Shown: positions 1-5,109 of the stretch, one piece after another | How positions within the stretch are numbered: the first letter of the stretch is position 1 | How the letters are laid out: every line of letters begins with the position of its first letter | DNA from: Actinomycetes bacterium | GTDB lineage: Bacteria > Actinomycetota > Actinomycetes > Actinomycetales > Cellulomonadaceae | Direction of reading: 5' to 3' | Length of the DNA stretch: 6,406 nucleotides | Assembly (NCBI GenBank): GCA_023390875.1 | Contig: JAEWCA010000080.1 | Coordinates: forward strand, 1-6,406 | The notes under the pieces: generated by a model | Database searches by the model: none | Seen by the model: only the letters and a program-made list of their open reading frames with translations | What the model was told of the DNA's origin: nothing | Translations under genes and position numbers: made by a program

Positions 1-117
1 CGCCGACAGCGCGGCGGCGGCGTCGGCGGCGAGCGGGGCCGGGTGCCGGACGACGCCGAGGCCCTCCGAGATGAACCAGGAGGCGAACAGCGAGCGGGCG
101 ACCCGGCGCAGCAGCAC
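1..117 (-). CDS. DoxX-family membrane protein (N-terminal part, runs off the left edge)
   Basis: This is the first 39 codons of a leftward gene whose 3' end lies outside the window. The peptide begins with a basic, amphipathic start ([14 protein letters not shown]), followed by a glycine-containing turn and a [13 protein letters not shown] segment. This resembles the N-terminus of actinobacterial DoxX proteins (LLRR-ARPLLAS-F, G-, -RHP-P---A), which are small four-helix membrane proteins. In Mycobacterium tuberculosis a DoxX partners with a superoxide dismutase and a thiosulfate sulfurtransferase in a membrane oxidoreductase complex. The GTG at 117 is chosen because GAGGAG lies six bases upstream of it. 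An ATG at 123 abuts that GAGGAG, and a GTG at 147 is also in frame. The gene is divergent from sigR, which would suit a role in redox homeostasis (inference). With only 39 residues visible the family call is moderate. Confidence 0.6.
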   Translation of the reverse strand, partial: MLLRRVARSLFASWFISEGLGVVRHPAPLAADAAAALSA

Positions 118-222
118 GTGCATCTCCTCGTCCGGCGCGCGGTGCACGCCCTCTCGTCCGACGCGTGCGGCGCACGCCCTGCGAGCCACGCTAGTGCCGG
201 GGCCGGACGACCGCACCGTCGC

Positions 223-249
223 GGGAATGGTCGTCGTCCGGTCGTGGTT
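223..249 (+). promoter_or_regulatory. SigR-type autoregulatory promoter of sigR (GGGAAT-N18-GTT)
   Basis: GGGAAT at 223-228 and GTT at 247-249 are separated by exactly 18 bases. This matches the published SigR/SigH-class consensus (GGAAT-N18-GTT) of Streptomyces and mycobacteria. It sits upstream of sigR, where autoregulation by this sigma factor is well documented. If GTTGTG (247-252) occupies -12 to -7, transcription would start at about A259, the A of an in-frame ATG. The match is read directly from the sequence; its use is inferred. Confidence 0.85.
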
Positions 250-258
250 GTGCTCCCC

Positions 259-405
259 ATGAGCTGCGCCGCCCCGACGCGACCCGAGACACGGACCGAG
301 CCCCGGACCCGCCGGGCGACGGCCGTCCCCACGATCGACTCCCTGTTCGGCCCGTGGACCCCGCCCTCAGGTGGGCCTCAGCAAGACGGACTAGGCTCGC
401 GGGCG
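259..405 (+). other. Possible 49-residue N-terminal extension giving a long SigR isoform
   Basis: The frame of sigR is open upstream of its conventional ATG. It contains an ATG at 259, just downstream of the SigR-type promoter, which would add 49 residues starting [10 protein letters not shown]. The extension is rich in Pro, Arg and Thr and has no recognisable domain. In Streptomyces coelicolor a SigR-dependent upstream promoter yields a longer, unstable SigR isoform with an N-terminal extension of about 55 residues, and the arrangement here is closely analogous. In-frame codons upstream of 259 lie before the promoter and partly overlap doxX, so they are unlikely to be used from this transcript. 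Open frames are common by chance at this GC content, so translation is unproven. Confidence 0.5.
392..397 (+). promoter_or_regulatory. Weak candidate -10 element just upstream of the short SigR start
   Basis: TAGGCT fits the actinobacterial TANNNT -10 pattern and would place a transcription start at about 404-406, on or beside the ATG at 406. No TTGACA-like -35 box is visible 16-19 bases upstream, and there is no good Shine-Dalgarno before this ATG. A second, housekeeping, nearly leaderless promoter for the short isoform is therefore possible but speculative. Confidence 0.25.
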
Positions 406-1032
406 ATGAGCGAGGACATCAACCGCGCCCCCGAGTCCGAGGACGACGCGGCGCGCACCGAGCGGTTCGAGGCCGAGGCGCTGGTCTACCTGGACCAGCT
501 GTACGGCGCTGCCCTGCGCATGACGCGCAACCCGGCGGACGCCGAGGACCTGGTCCAGGAGACGTTCGCCAAGGCGTTCGCCGCGTTCCACCAGTACCGG
601 CCGGGGACCAACCTCAAGGCCTGGCTGTACCGCATCCTCACCAACACGTACATCAACTCGTACCGCAAGAAGCAGCGTGAGCCGCAGCAGTCCCGGTCGG
701 AGGAGATCGAGGACTGGCAGCTCGCGCGGGCCGAGTCGCACACGTCGAGCGGGCTGCGGTCCGCCGAGGCGGAGGCGCTCGACCACCTGCCCGACTCCGA
801 CGTCAAGGACGCCCTGCAGCGGATCCCGGAGGAGTTCCGGATCGCCGTGTACCTGGCGGACGTGGAGGGCTTCGCCTACAAGGAGATCGCCGAGATCATG
901 GGCACGCCGATCGGGACGGTGATGTCCCGGCTGCACCGTGGCCGTGCCCAGCTGCGTGACCTGCTCGCGGACTACGCGCGCGGTCGCGGGCTCGTCACCT
1001 CGGCGCCGACCGCACCGGAGGGTGCTCGATGA
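406..1032 (+). CDS. sigR: RNA polymerase sigma factor SigR/SigH (group 4, ECF), thiol-oxidative stress
   Basis: This 208-residue sigma factor directs RNA polymerase to thiol-stress promoters such as those of thioredoxin and mycothiol genes. Region 2 spans about residues 22-90: [19 protein letters not shown], then [15 protein letters not shown], then the [23 protein letters not shown] core. An acidic linker ([10 protein letters not shown]) follows. Region 4 spans about 133-190, with [26 protein letters not shown] and the recognition helix [15 protein letters not shown]. The layout and sequence are those of actinobacterial SigR/SigH, not of a generic ECF factor. ATG 406 gives the usual N-terminus and length; an ATG at 259 could give a longer form. 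The stop overlaps the rsrA start (ATGA), so the two are translationally coupled. The GGGAAT-N18-GTT promoter upstream implies positive autoregulation, held in check by RsrA under reducing conditions. Confidence 0.95.
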   Translation: MSEDINRAPESEDDAARTERFEAEALVYLDQLYGAALRMTRNPADAEDLVQETFAKAFAAFHQYRPGTNLKAWLYRILTNTYINSYRKKQREPQQSRSEEIEDWQLARAESHTSSGLRSAEAEALDHLPDSDVKDALQRIPEEFRIAVYLADVEGFAYKEIAEIMGTPIGTVMSRLHRGRAQLRDLLADYARGRGLVTSAPTAPEGAR

Positions 1033-1313
1033 GCGAGTGGGAGGAGCCGGCCGCCGTCGACGGCGGCTGCGGCAACAACTGCACGGACGCGCTGGACCGC
1101 CTGTGGGAGTACCTCGACTCCGAGCTCCCCGAGCTCGACGCCCAGACCGTGCGCACGCACCTCGCGGAGTGCCAGGGGTGCCTCGAGGAGTACGACGTGG
1201 ACGTCGTCGTGAAGCACCTCGTGAAGCGTGGCTGCCAGGAGGTCGCGCCCGAGGCGCTGCGGGTCCGCATCCACGAGCAGCTCACCGTGATGCGGGTGAC
1301 CGTCACGGACTGA
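1029..1313 (+). CDS. rsrA: RsrA/RshA-type zinc-binding redox-sensing anti-sigma factor
   Basis: This 94-residue protein is the cognate anti-sigma factor of the upstream SigR. The ZAS motif is intact: H44-x3-C48-x2-C51 (HLAECQGC), preceded by C18 in [16 protein letters not shown]. These align with H37, C41, C44 and C11 of Streptomyces RsrA, with the same 26-residue spacing between the first Cys and the His. In that family these residues bind zinc, and a disulfide between cysteines releases the sigma factor under oxidation. C14 is an additional cysteine, and C69 (KRGCQE) matches the non-essential cysteine(s) of the C-terminal helix, where the Streptomyces protein has a CC pair. GGAGG lies seven bases before the ATG, and the ATGA overlap with sigR supports stoichiometric co-translation. 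A strong hairpin follows 22 bases after the stop. Confidence 0.95.
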   Translation: MSEWEEPAAVDGGCGNNCTDALDRLWEYLDSELPELDAQTVRTHLAECQGCLEEYDVDVVVKHLVKRGCQEVAPEALRVRIHEQLTVMRVTVTD

Positions 1314-1335
1314 TGTCGTCCGACCGCGGACATGC

Positions 1336-1368
1336 CGAAGGCCCGGTGCGTGGTGCACCGGGCCTTCG
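1336..1368. terminator. Strong hairpin terminator between rsrA and bL37 (convergent)
   Basis: CGAAGGCCCGGTGC (1336-1349) and GCACCGGGCCTTCG (1355-1368) form a perfect 14-bp stem around a GTGGT loop. There is no U-tract, as is common in high-GC actinobacteria. Because it lies between two convergent genes and is symmetrical, it can serve both. Confidence 0.85.
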
Positions 1369-1373
1369 TGCGC

Positions 1374-1393
1374 TCCGGTGCTCGTGCACCGGA
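1374..1393. terminator. Second hairpin, probable bL37-side terminator
   Basis: TCCGGTGC (1374-1381) and GCACCGGA (1386-1393) form a perfect 8-bp stem with a TCGT loop. It lies 31 bases downstream of the bL37 stop. Its CCGGTGC/GCACCGG arms are the same 7-mers found in the neighbouring larger hairpin, so the two could also cross-pair. Confidence 0.55.
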
Positions 1394-1424
1394 CGTCTTG
1401 CTCTGCGGGTGACCGCCGGACGAC

Positions 1425-1499
1425 TCAGGCGTTCGGGCGGTTGCCGTGGTTCGCGGAGTTGCCCTTGCGGGAACGACGCTTGCGGCCGCGCTTGCTCAT
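1425..1499 (-). CDS. 50S ribosomal protein bL37 (24 aa, COX24/AURKAIP1-like peptide)
   Basis: This complete 24-codon gene encodes MSKRGRKRRSRKGNSANHGN followed by RPNA. Eight of the first 12 residues are Arg or Lys, and the C-terminal ANHG-RPN block is the hallmark of the small actinobacterial ribosomal protein bL37, first seen in the structure of the mycobacterial 70S ribosome. It should bind rRNA in the large subunit. The start is well supported by GAGGAG about seven bases before the ATG. The gene is convergent with rsrA across the hairpin at 1336-1368 and divergent from pilT. An ORF this short is easily missed by automatic gene callers. The identification rests on recalled sequence similarity but is distinctive. 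Confidence 0.9.
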   Translation of the reverse strand: MSKRGRKRRSRKGNSANHGNRPNA

Positions 1500-1607
1500 C
1501 GATGTCTCCTCGGGTTCTGGCGCCCGTGCTGCAACGCCGGACTCGTCCCATGGTCCCACATCCGAGGAGTCCTCAAGTCCGCGCCCGGACGAGCCGATGC
1601 CATTGCC

Positions 1608-2699
1608 GTGACGAAGCCTGCGACGCAGTCCGTGATCCCGTTTTTGCACGCCCTCGCGAGCACGGGTGGCTCCGACCTGCACTGCAAGGTGGGGTCGGCC
1701 CCGCGGGTGCGCGTCGACGGCCGCCTGCGCAAGCTGCAGGTCCCGGACCTCAAGCCCGCGGACACCGAGCGGATGCTCGAGGAGGTCCTCCCCGACGACC
1801 TCGTCGAGGCGTTCCGCGAGTCGCGCGAGGCGGACTTCGCGTACTCGCTGTCGGGCGTGGGCCGGTTCCGCGTCAACGCGTACCAGGCGCGCGGCACGTA
1901 CGGGCTGGTGTTCCGCCGGGTCGCCGTCGGCGCCGAGTCGCTCGGGGACCTGGGGATGCCCGAGGTCGTCGGCGAGCTCGCGCTCGAGCCGCGCGGCCTG
2001 GTGCTGGTCACGGGCCCGACGGGCTCCGGCAAGACGACGACGCTCGCGTCGATGGTCGACCTCATCAACACGTACCGCGAGGTCAACATCGTCACGATCG
2101 AGGACCCGATCGAGATCCTGCACCAGGACAAGAAGGCGATCGTCTCGCAGCGTGAGGTGCGTCAGGACACGGCCGACTTCACGGTCGCGCTGCGTGCCGC
2201 TATGCGCCAGGACCCGGACGTGATCCTCGTCGGCGAGATGCGTGACGTCGAGACGGTCCGCGCGGCGCTGTCGGCCGCGGAGACGGGGCACCTGGTGCTG
2301 TCGACGCTGCACACGATCGACGCGCCCGAGACGATCAACCGCATCATCGACTTCTTCCCGCCGCACGAGCAGAAGCAGGTGCGCGTCGCCTTGTCGCAGG
2401 CGCTGCGCGGGATCATCTCGCAGCGGCTGGTGCGCAAGGCGGACGGCAACGGGCGTCAGCCGGCGGTCGAGGTCATGGTCAACACGGGCCGGACGGCCGA
2501 GGCGATCCTGGACCCGCAGGAGGCCCCGCCGCTGCTCGACCTCATCCGCGAGGGCGACTTCTACAAGATGCAGACGTTCGACCAGCACCTGTTCCGGCTG
2601 GTCCGGGACGACGTCATCACGTACGAGGAGGCCATGAGCGCCTCGTCCAACCCGCACGACCTCACGGTCGAGCTGCGTCAGGCCGGCCTGGCGATGTGA
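1608..2699 (+). CDS. pilT: PilT-family type IV pilus twitching/retraction ATPase
   Basis: This 363-residue ATPase belongs to the secretion-superfamily hexamers that power pilus disassembly. The N-terminal PAS-like domain is recognisable by GGSDLHCKVGSAPRVRVDGRL (residues 20-40). The motor domain has Walker A GPTGSGKT (136-143), an Asp box TIEDPIE (163-169), Walker B VILVGEMRD with catalytic Glu210 (205-213), and a His box STLHT (232-236). The C-terminal LIREGDFYKMQTFDQ (312-326) corresponds to the PilT-specific AIRNLIRE-type region and favours PilT over PilB. There is no tetracysteine zinc site as in PilB. No pilin or pilC neighbour is present, so it is an isolated pilT here. The start is uncertain: GTG 1608 gives the usual length but lacks a clear ribosome site; GTG 1632 and upstream in-frame codons are alternatives. 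Confidence 0.92.
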   Translation: MTKPATQSVIPFLHALASTGGSDLHCKVGSAPRVRVDGRLRKLQVPDLKPADTERMLEEVLPDDLVEAFRESREADFAYSLSGVGRFRVNAYQARGTYGLVFRRVAVGAESLGDLGMPEVVGELALEPRGLVLVTGPTGSGKTTTLASMVDLINTYREVNIVTIEDPIEILHQDKKAIVSQREVRQDTADFTVALRAAMRQDPDVILVGEMRDVETVRAALSAAETGHLVLSTLHTIDAPETINRIIDFFPPHEQKQVRVALSQALRGIISQRLVRKADGNGRQPAVEVMVNTGRTAEAILDPQEAPPLLDLIREGDFYKMQTFDQHLFRLVRDDVITYEEAMSASSNPHDLTVELRQAGLAM

Positions 2700-2707
2700 C
2701 CTCCCGG

Positions 2708-2740
2708 GAGCGGGCCGTCCCTGGATGGGGCGGCCCGCTC
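2708..2740 (+). terminator. Hairpin terminator after pilT
   Basis: GAGCGGGCCG (2708-2717) pairs with CGGCCCGCTC (2731-2740). The stem continues inward through TCCC/GGGG (one G-T wobble) to a TGGAT loop, giving about 14 bp in total. It starts nine bases after the pilT stop and separates pilT from the next promoter region. Confidence 0.85.
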
Positions 2741-2755
2741 TCGTGTTCCCAAGAA

Positions 2756-2769
2756 CGCGACATGTCGCG
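2756..2769. promoter_or_regulatory. Candidate PadR operator site 1 (distal)
   Basis: CGCGACATGTCGCG is a perfect 14-bp palindrome lying just upstream of the -35 region. It differs from the consensus of the two sites below (CGCGATATATCGCG) only at the symmetric positions 6 and 9. Its place in the same intergenic region suggests the same dimeric regulator binds it. That the regulator is the PadR protein encoded at 3656-4267 is an inference. Confidence 0.55.
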
Positions 2770-2773
2770 AGTC

Positions 2774-2800
2774 TTGCACCGGGGGCGAACGCGATATAAC
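2774..2800 (+). promoter_or_regulatory. Promoter of the DUF4097-padR operon
   Basis: TATAAC at 2795-2800 is a good -10 box and an AT-rich island in otherwise GC-rich DNA. TTGCAC at 2774-2779 is a partial -35 with a short 15-base spacer. Transcription would start near 2807, about 34 bases before the ATG at 2841. The -10 lies inside operator site 2, so a bound repressor would block polymerase directly. Confidence 0.6.
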
Positions 2801-2803
2801 GTG
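2790..2803. promoter_or_regulatory. Candidate PadR operator site 2 (over the -10 box)
   Basis: CGCGATATAACGTG matches CGCGATATATCGCG at 12 of 14 positions. It is flanked by GAA and TTC, which extends the dyad to 20 bp with 8 of 10 pairs matching. Its centre is 34 bases from that of site 1 and 23 from that of site 3. It contains the -10 hexamer of the operon promoter. Confidence 0.6.
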
Positions 2804-2812
2804 TTCTGCGGA

Positions 2813-2826
2813 CGAGATATATCGCG
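2813..2826. promoter_or_regulatory. Candidate PadR operator site 3 (proximal)
   Basis: CGAGATATATCGCG matches CGCGATATATCGCG at 13 of 14 positions and has a perfect GATATATC core. It lies just downstream of the predicted transcription start. Its CGCGATATA half-site is the exact inverted copy of the left half of site 2. Confidence 0.6.
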
Positions 2827-2840
2827 AACAGGAGCGTGAG

Positions 2841-3656
2841 ATGGCAACCGAGACCTGGGTCGTCGCCGGCCCGCAGATCATCGAGATCGAGCAGCTCGAC
2901 TCCCTCAGGGTGCAGCTCGTCGGCGGTCGCGTGGACGTGGTCGCGCACGACGAGGAAGGTGCCCGGATCGAGGTGCACGGCGTCGACGGCCGGCCGCTCG
3001 AGATCGGCCTGCAGAACGGCGAGCTGCGCGTGGGCTACGCGTTCACGCTGAGCGGCTGGGAGGGCTTCGTCGAGCGGTTCCTCAACTTCCGCGACAAGGA
3101 CCGCGCCGACGTGCACATCGCCGTCCCGCGCCACGTCGCCACCAAGCTCGGCACCGTCAGCGCCGAGGGTCTCCTGGCCGGCATCGCGGAGGACTCGTCC
3201 GTCTCGACCGTCACGGGGACGGTCGTCGTGGACGGCACGGGCGGCCGCCTCGCGGCCAAGACGGTGTCCGGCGAGGTCATCGTGCGCGACCACGCGGGCG
3301 ACCTGCGCCTCAACTCGGTGTCCGGCGAGCTCGCCGCGTCCGGCCGGCTCAGCCTCGTGCAGGCCAACACGGTGTCCGGCTCGCTCACGCTCGACGTCAC
3401 CGCCGGCACGTCGTCCGTGACCGCGTCGACCGTCTCCGGCGACGTCACGGTCCGTCTCCCGCAGGGCCACGGCGTGCAGGTCAAGGCGCAGTCGGTGTCC
3501 GGTCGCATCGTCATCGACGGCGAGGACTACAAGGGCTCGGGCCCCGGTCAGCGCAAGGTCGACCTGCGCACGGGCGACGGCGAGTGCTTCGTGCAGGCCA
3601 GCACGGTGTCCGGGCACGTGACCGTGCTGCGCGGCGCGGGGACGGGGGTCGGCTGA
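2841..3656 (+). CDS. DUF4097-family beta-repeat protein (putative adhesin-like fold), cytosolic
   Basis: This 271-residue protein has no signal peptide or membrane segment. Residues 1-100 form a variable head (ETWVVAGPQIIEIEQLDSLRVQLVGGRVDVVAHDE). From about 105 there is a ladder of short beta-strands marked by (T/S)V(S/T)G at 123, 141, 159, 177, 197, 218 and 255, at first exactly 18 residues apart. This is the right-handed beta-helix-like pattern of DUF4097, a domain often found in actinobacterial operons with PadR regulators; its biochemical role is unknown. AGGAG lies six bases before the ATG. The stop overlaps the padR start by one base (TGATG), so the two are coupled and probably work together, perhaps with the DUF4097 protein as cofactor or envelope-stress output (inference). 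The operon is probably repressed through the three palindromes upstream. Confidence 0.88.
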   Translation: MATETWVVAGPQIIEIEQLDSLRVQLVGGRVDVVAHDEEGARIEVHGVDGRPLEIGLQNGELRVGYAFTLSGWEGFVERFLNFRDKDRADVHIAVPRHVATKLGTVSAEGLLAGIAEDSSVSTVTGTVVVDGTGGRLAAKTVSGEVIVRDHAGDLRLNSVSGELAASGRLSLVQANTVSGSLTLDVTAGTSSVTASTVSGDVTVRLPQGHGVQVKAQSVSGRIVIDGEDYKGSGPGQRKVDLRTGDGECFVQASTVSGHVTVLRGAGTGVG

Positions 3657-4267
3657 TGATGGCGCCCGTCTTCGCGCACGGACAGCTCCGGCTGTACCTG
3701 CTGTCGCTGCTCGAGTCCGGGCCCAAGCACGGCTACGAGCTCATCACGGCGCTGTCGGACCGCTTCGGGGGCACCTACCGCCCGAGTCCCGGCACGGTGT
3801 ACCCGCGCCTCGCCCGGCTCGAGGAGGAGGGTCTCGTCCGGCGGGTCGACGAGGACCGCAAGAGCACCTACTCGCTCACCGACGCGGGTCGGGCGGAGCT
3901 CGCCGCGCGCAGCGACGACCTGGCCCACCTCGAGGAGGGCATCGCCGAGACGGTCCGCGAACGGGCCGAGGAGGTGCGCGCCGACGTGCGCGGGTCGATG
4001 CGCGGCCTGCGTGCCGACCTCGCCGCCGCCGCCCAGCAGGCCCGTGCCTCGGCGGTGCCGCACACGCCGACGCCCGCCGACGACCCGCGGCTGGCCTCGC
4101 ACGTGCGCACCGCGGACGCCGAGGCGATGATCCAGCGGTTCCGCGACGAGATCCGGGCCGACCTGCGGCGGGCCGACGCGCGCGGCGCCGTCGAGCAGCT
4201 CACGGTCGACACCCTGCGCACCGTGCTCGACACCGCGCTGACGGCCGTCCGCGCGACCCTGCGCTGA
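3656..4267 (+). CDS. PadR-family transcriptional regulator
   Basis: This 203-residue protein starts with the PadR winged-helix domain. LRLYLLSLLESGPKHGYELI (residues 11-30) covers the first helices. The recognition region is PSPGTVYPRLARLEEEGLV (43-61), and the wing is VDEDRKSTYSLTDAGRAEL (64-82). After residue 90 there is a long, charged, helix-rich tail (EEGIAETVRERAEEVRADV and DAEAMIQRFRDEIRADLRRA) with a Pro-containing hinge near 135-145, likely for dimerisation. PadR proteins are usually local repressors that respond to a ligand or stress. ATG 3656 overlaps the upstream stop; a second ATG at 3659 is equally possible. The preceding GACGGGGGT may serve as a ribosome site. Its likely target is its own operon's palindrome array at 2756-2826. 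The effector is not predictable. Confidence 0.9.
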   Translation: MMAPVFAHGQLRLYLLSLLESGPKHGYELITALSDRFGGTYRPSPGTVYPRLARLEEEGLVRRVDEDRKSTYSLTDAGRAELAARSDDLAHLEEGIAETVRERAEEVRADVRGSMRGLRADLAAAAQQARASAVPHTPTPADDPRLASHVRTADAEAMIQRFRDEIRADLRRADARGAVEQLTVDTLRTVLDTALTAVRATLR

Positions 4268-4315
4268 GTCCCGCCGTGCTCCTGTGGCGGTGGCGGTGGC
4301 TGCTGCCGGGCGGCC

Positions 4316-4331
4316 CGCGCCGATCGGCGCG
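4316..4331. terminator. Palindrome between convergent padR and SGNH genes, possible shared terminator
   Basis: CGCGCCGATCGGCGCG is a perfect 16-bp palindrome that can fold as a 6-bp GC stem with a GATC loop. It lies 48 bases after the padR stop and five bases past the end of the convergent gene. It is short for a terminator but well placed for both genes. Confidence 0.45.
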
Positions 4332-4336
4332 ACCGG

Positions 4337-4936
4337 TCAGGCGCCGTCCTCCGGGAGCCCGAGCCAGGAGTGCCAGCCGGTGTGCAGCACGAGCCAGGCC
4401 ATGAGCCCGTACCCGGCCTGACCGGGCAGCACGCCGTTGCCGGCGGCGAGGTCGCCGAGCCACTGGTCGTGGGCCGCGAGCGGGCTGTACGTGTCGACGA
4501 ACGGCACGCGGCGTCGGTTCGCGACGTCGGCGAACGCGGCCGAGAGGTCGGCGAGCTTGTCCGCGTCGGCCGTGCTGCCCGGCGGCGGCCCCACGACGAA
4601 CGCGGGGATCCGTCGCTGCTCGGCGACGTCGAGAATGTTCGCGAGGTTGAGCCTGCTGCGCGCGAGCGACAGCCCGGCGGCGACGTCGGCACGGCCGAGC
4701 GCGACGACGAGCCGGTTGTCCGCCTCGGGGGACAGGCGGCGGGCCACCTCGTCCTCCCAGCGGGCGCCGAGCTCGGTGCTGGTCTCGCCGGGGACGGCGA
4801 GCGTGAGCACCGTGAGGGGGTCCGGGGTCGGGGTGCGGGCGGACACCCGCCCGACCCAGCCGAGCCCCTTCGGGTCGCCGACGCCGGCGGCCAGCTCGTC
4901 GCCGACCACCGCCAGCCGCAGCGGCAGCTCACCCAC
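4337..4936 (-). CDS. SGNH/GDSL-hydrolase-fold protein with degenerate catalytic motifs
   Basis: This 199-residue protein has the overall SGNH layout. Block I is LAVVGDELAAGVGDPKGLGWVGRV (from about residue 8). Block II is LAVPGETSTELGARW (46-60). Block III is RLVVALGRADVAAG (75-88). Block V is FVDTYSPL followed by NGVLPGQAGYGLMAW. SGNH enzymes are esterases or lipases using a Ser in GDS, an Asn in GxND and an Asp-x-x-His. Here the Ser position is Glu14 (GDE), the Asn position is Ala83 (GRAD), and the Asp-x-x-His positions are Asn167 and Leu170 (NGVL). Only the block II Gly remains. It is therefore probably not a classical esterase, and may be a binding or pseudoenzyme member. No signal peptide is seen, so it is cytoplasmic. 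GTG 4936 is chosen because GAGGAG lies eight bases upstream; GTGs at 4942 and 4945 are alternatives. Confidence 0.85.
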   Translation of the reverse strand: MGELPLRLAVVGDELAAGVGDPKGLGWVGRVSARTPTPDPLTVLTLAVPGETSTELGARWEDEVARRLSPEADNRLVVALGRADVAAGLSLARSRLNLANILDVAEQRRIPAFVVGPPPGSTADADKLADLSAAFADVANRRRVPFVDTYSPLAAHDQWLGDLAAGNGVLPGQAGYGLMAWLVLHTGWHSWLGLPEDGA

Positions 4937-5109
4937 GTGCACCACTCCTCGCTGTCCGCCCCTGCGTGGGCCCGGTCGGGGCCCGCGGACCAGTGTCGCA
5001 GCGCGAGGCCCGAGTCGTCGGCTCATCTCCGGCCCTGTCACGCATTCGAGACGCGGACGGCGACGAGCGGGCCGGGACGTGAGGGTGGGTGCGAGGCGCC
5101 CGCGGGCGG
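4937..5109. other. Gap between the SGNH-fold gene and the small membrane protein gene
   Basis: This 173-base stretch separates two leftward genes. It holds the ribosome site of the SGNH-fold gene (GAGGAG on the minus strand, 4950-4945) and a 12-bp palindrome, CGCCCGCGGGCG, at 5097-5108, just after the stop of the 56-codon gene. I see no convincing -35/-10 pair and no coding frame with family character. The gap may hold a promoter for the SGNH gene. Confidence 0.4.

Noticed and set aside
43..405. Upstream extension of sigR as far as the ATG at 43
   Set aside because: It overlaps doxX and lies before the SigR promoter. Only the part from ATG 259 could be transcribed from that promoter.
1510..1560. 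A GGGAC...GTT pattern on the minus strand upstream of bL37 as a second SigR promoter
   Set aside because: The -35 lacks the AA of GGAA(T/C), and the spacer is about 16 bases rather than 18, so the match is too weak.
938..2155. A 405-codon rightward open frame over rsrA and pilT
   Set aside because: The translation is Arg/Pro/Ala-rich, low in complexity, and crosses strong terminators and known genes in another frame.
1425..3617. A 730-codon leftward open frame across pilT and the DUF4097 gene
   Set aside because: It is an antisense shadow caused by high GC. Only its last 24 codons (bL37) have family identity and a ribosome site.
3207..3620. Repeated GTGTCCGG words as a CRISPR or mobile repeat
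   Set aside because: They lie in frame within the DUF4097 gene and encode the VSG turns. Spacing and context are those of a protein repeat.
3868..4932. A 354-codon leftward open frame over padR and the SGNH gene
   Set aside because: It is an out-of-frame, Ser/Arg/Pro-rich translation of two confident genes.
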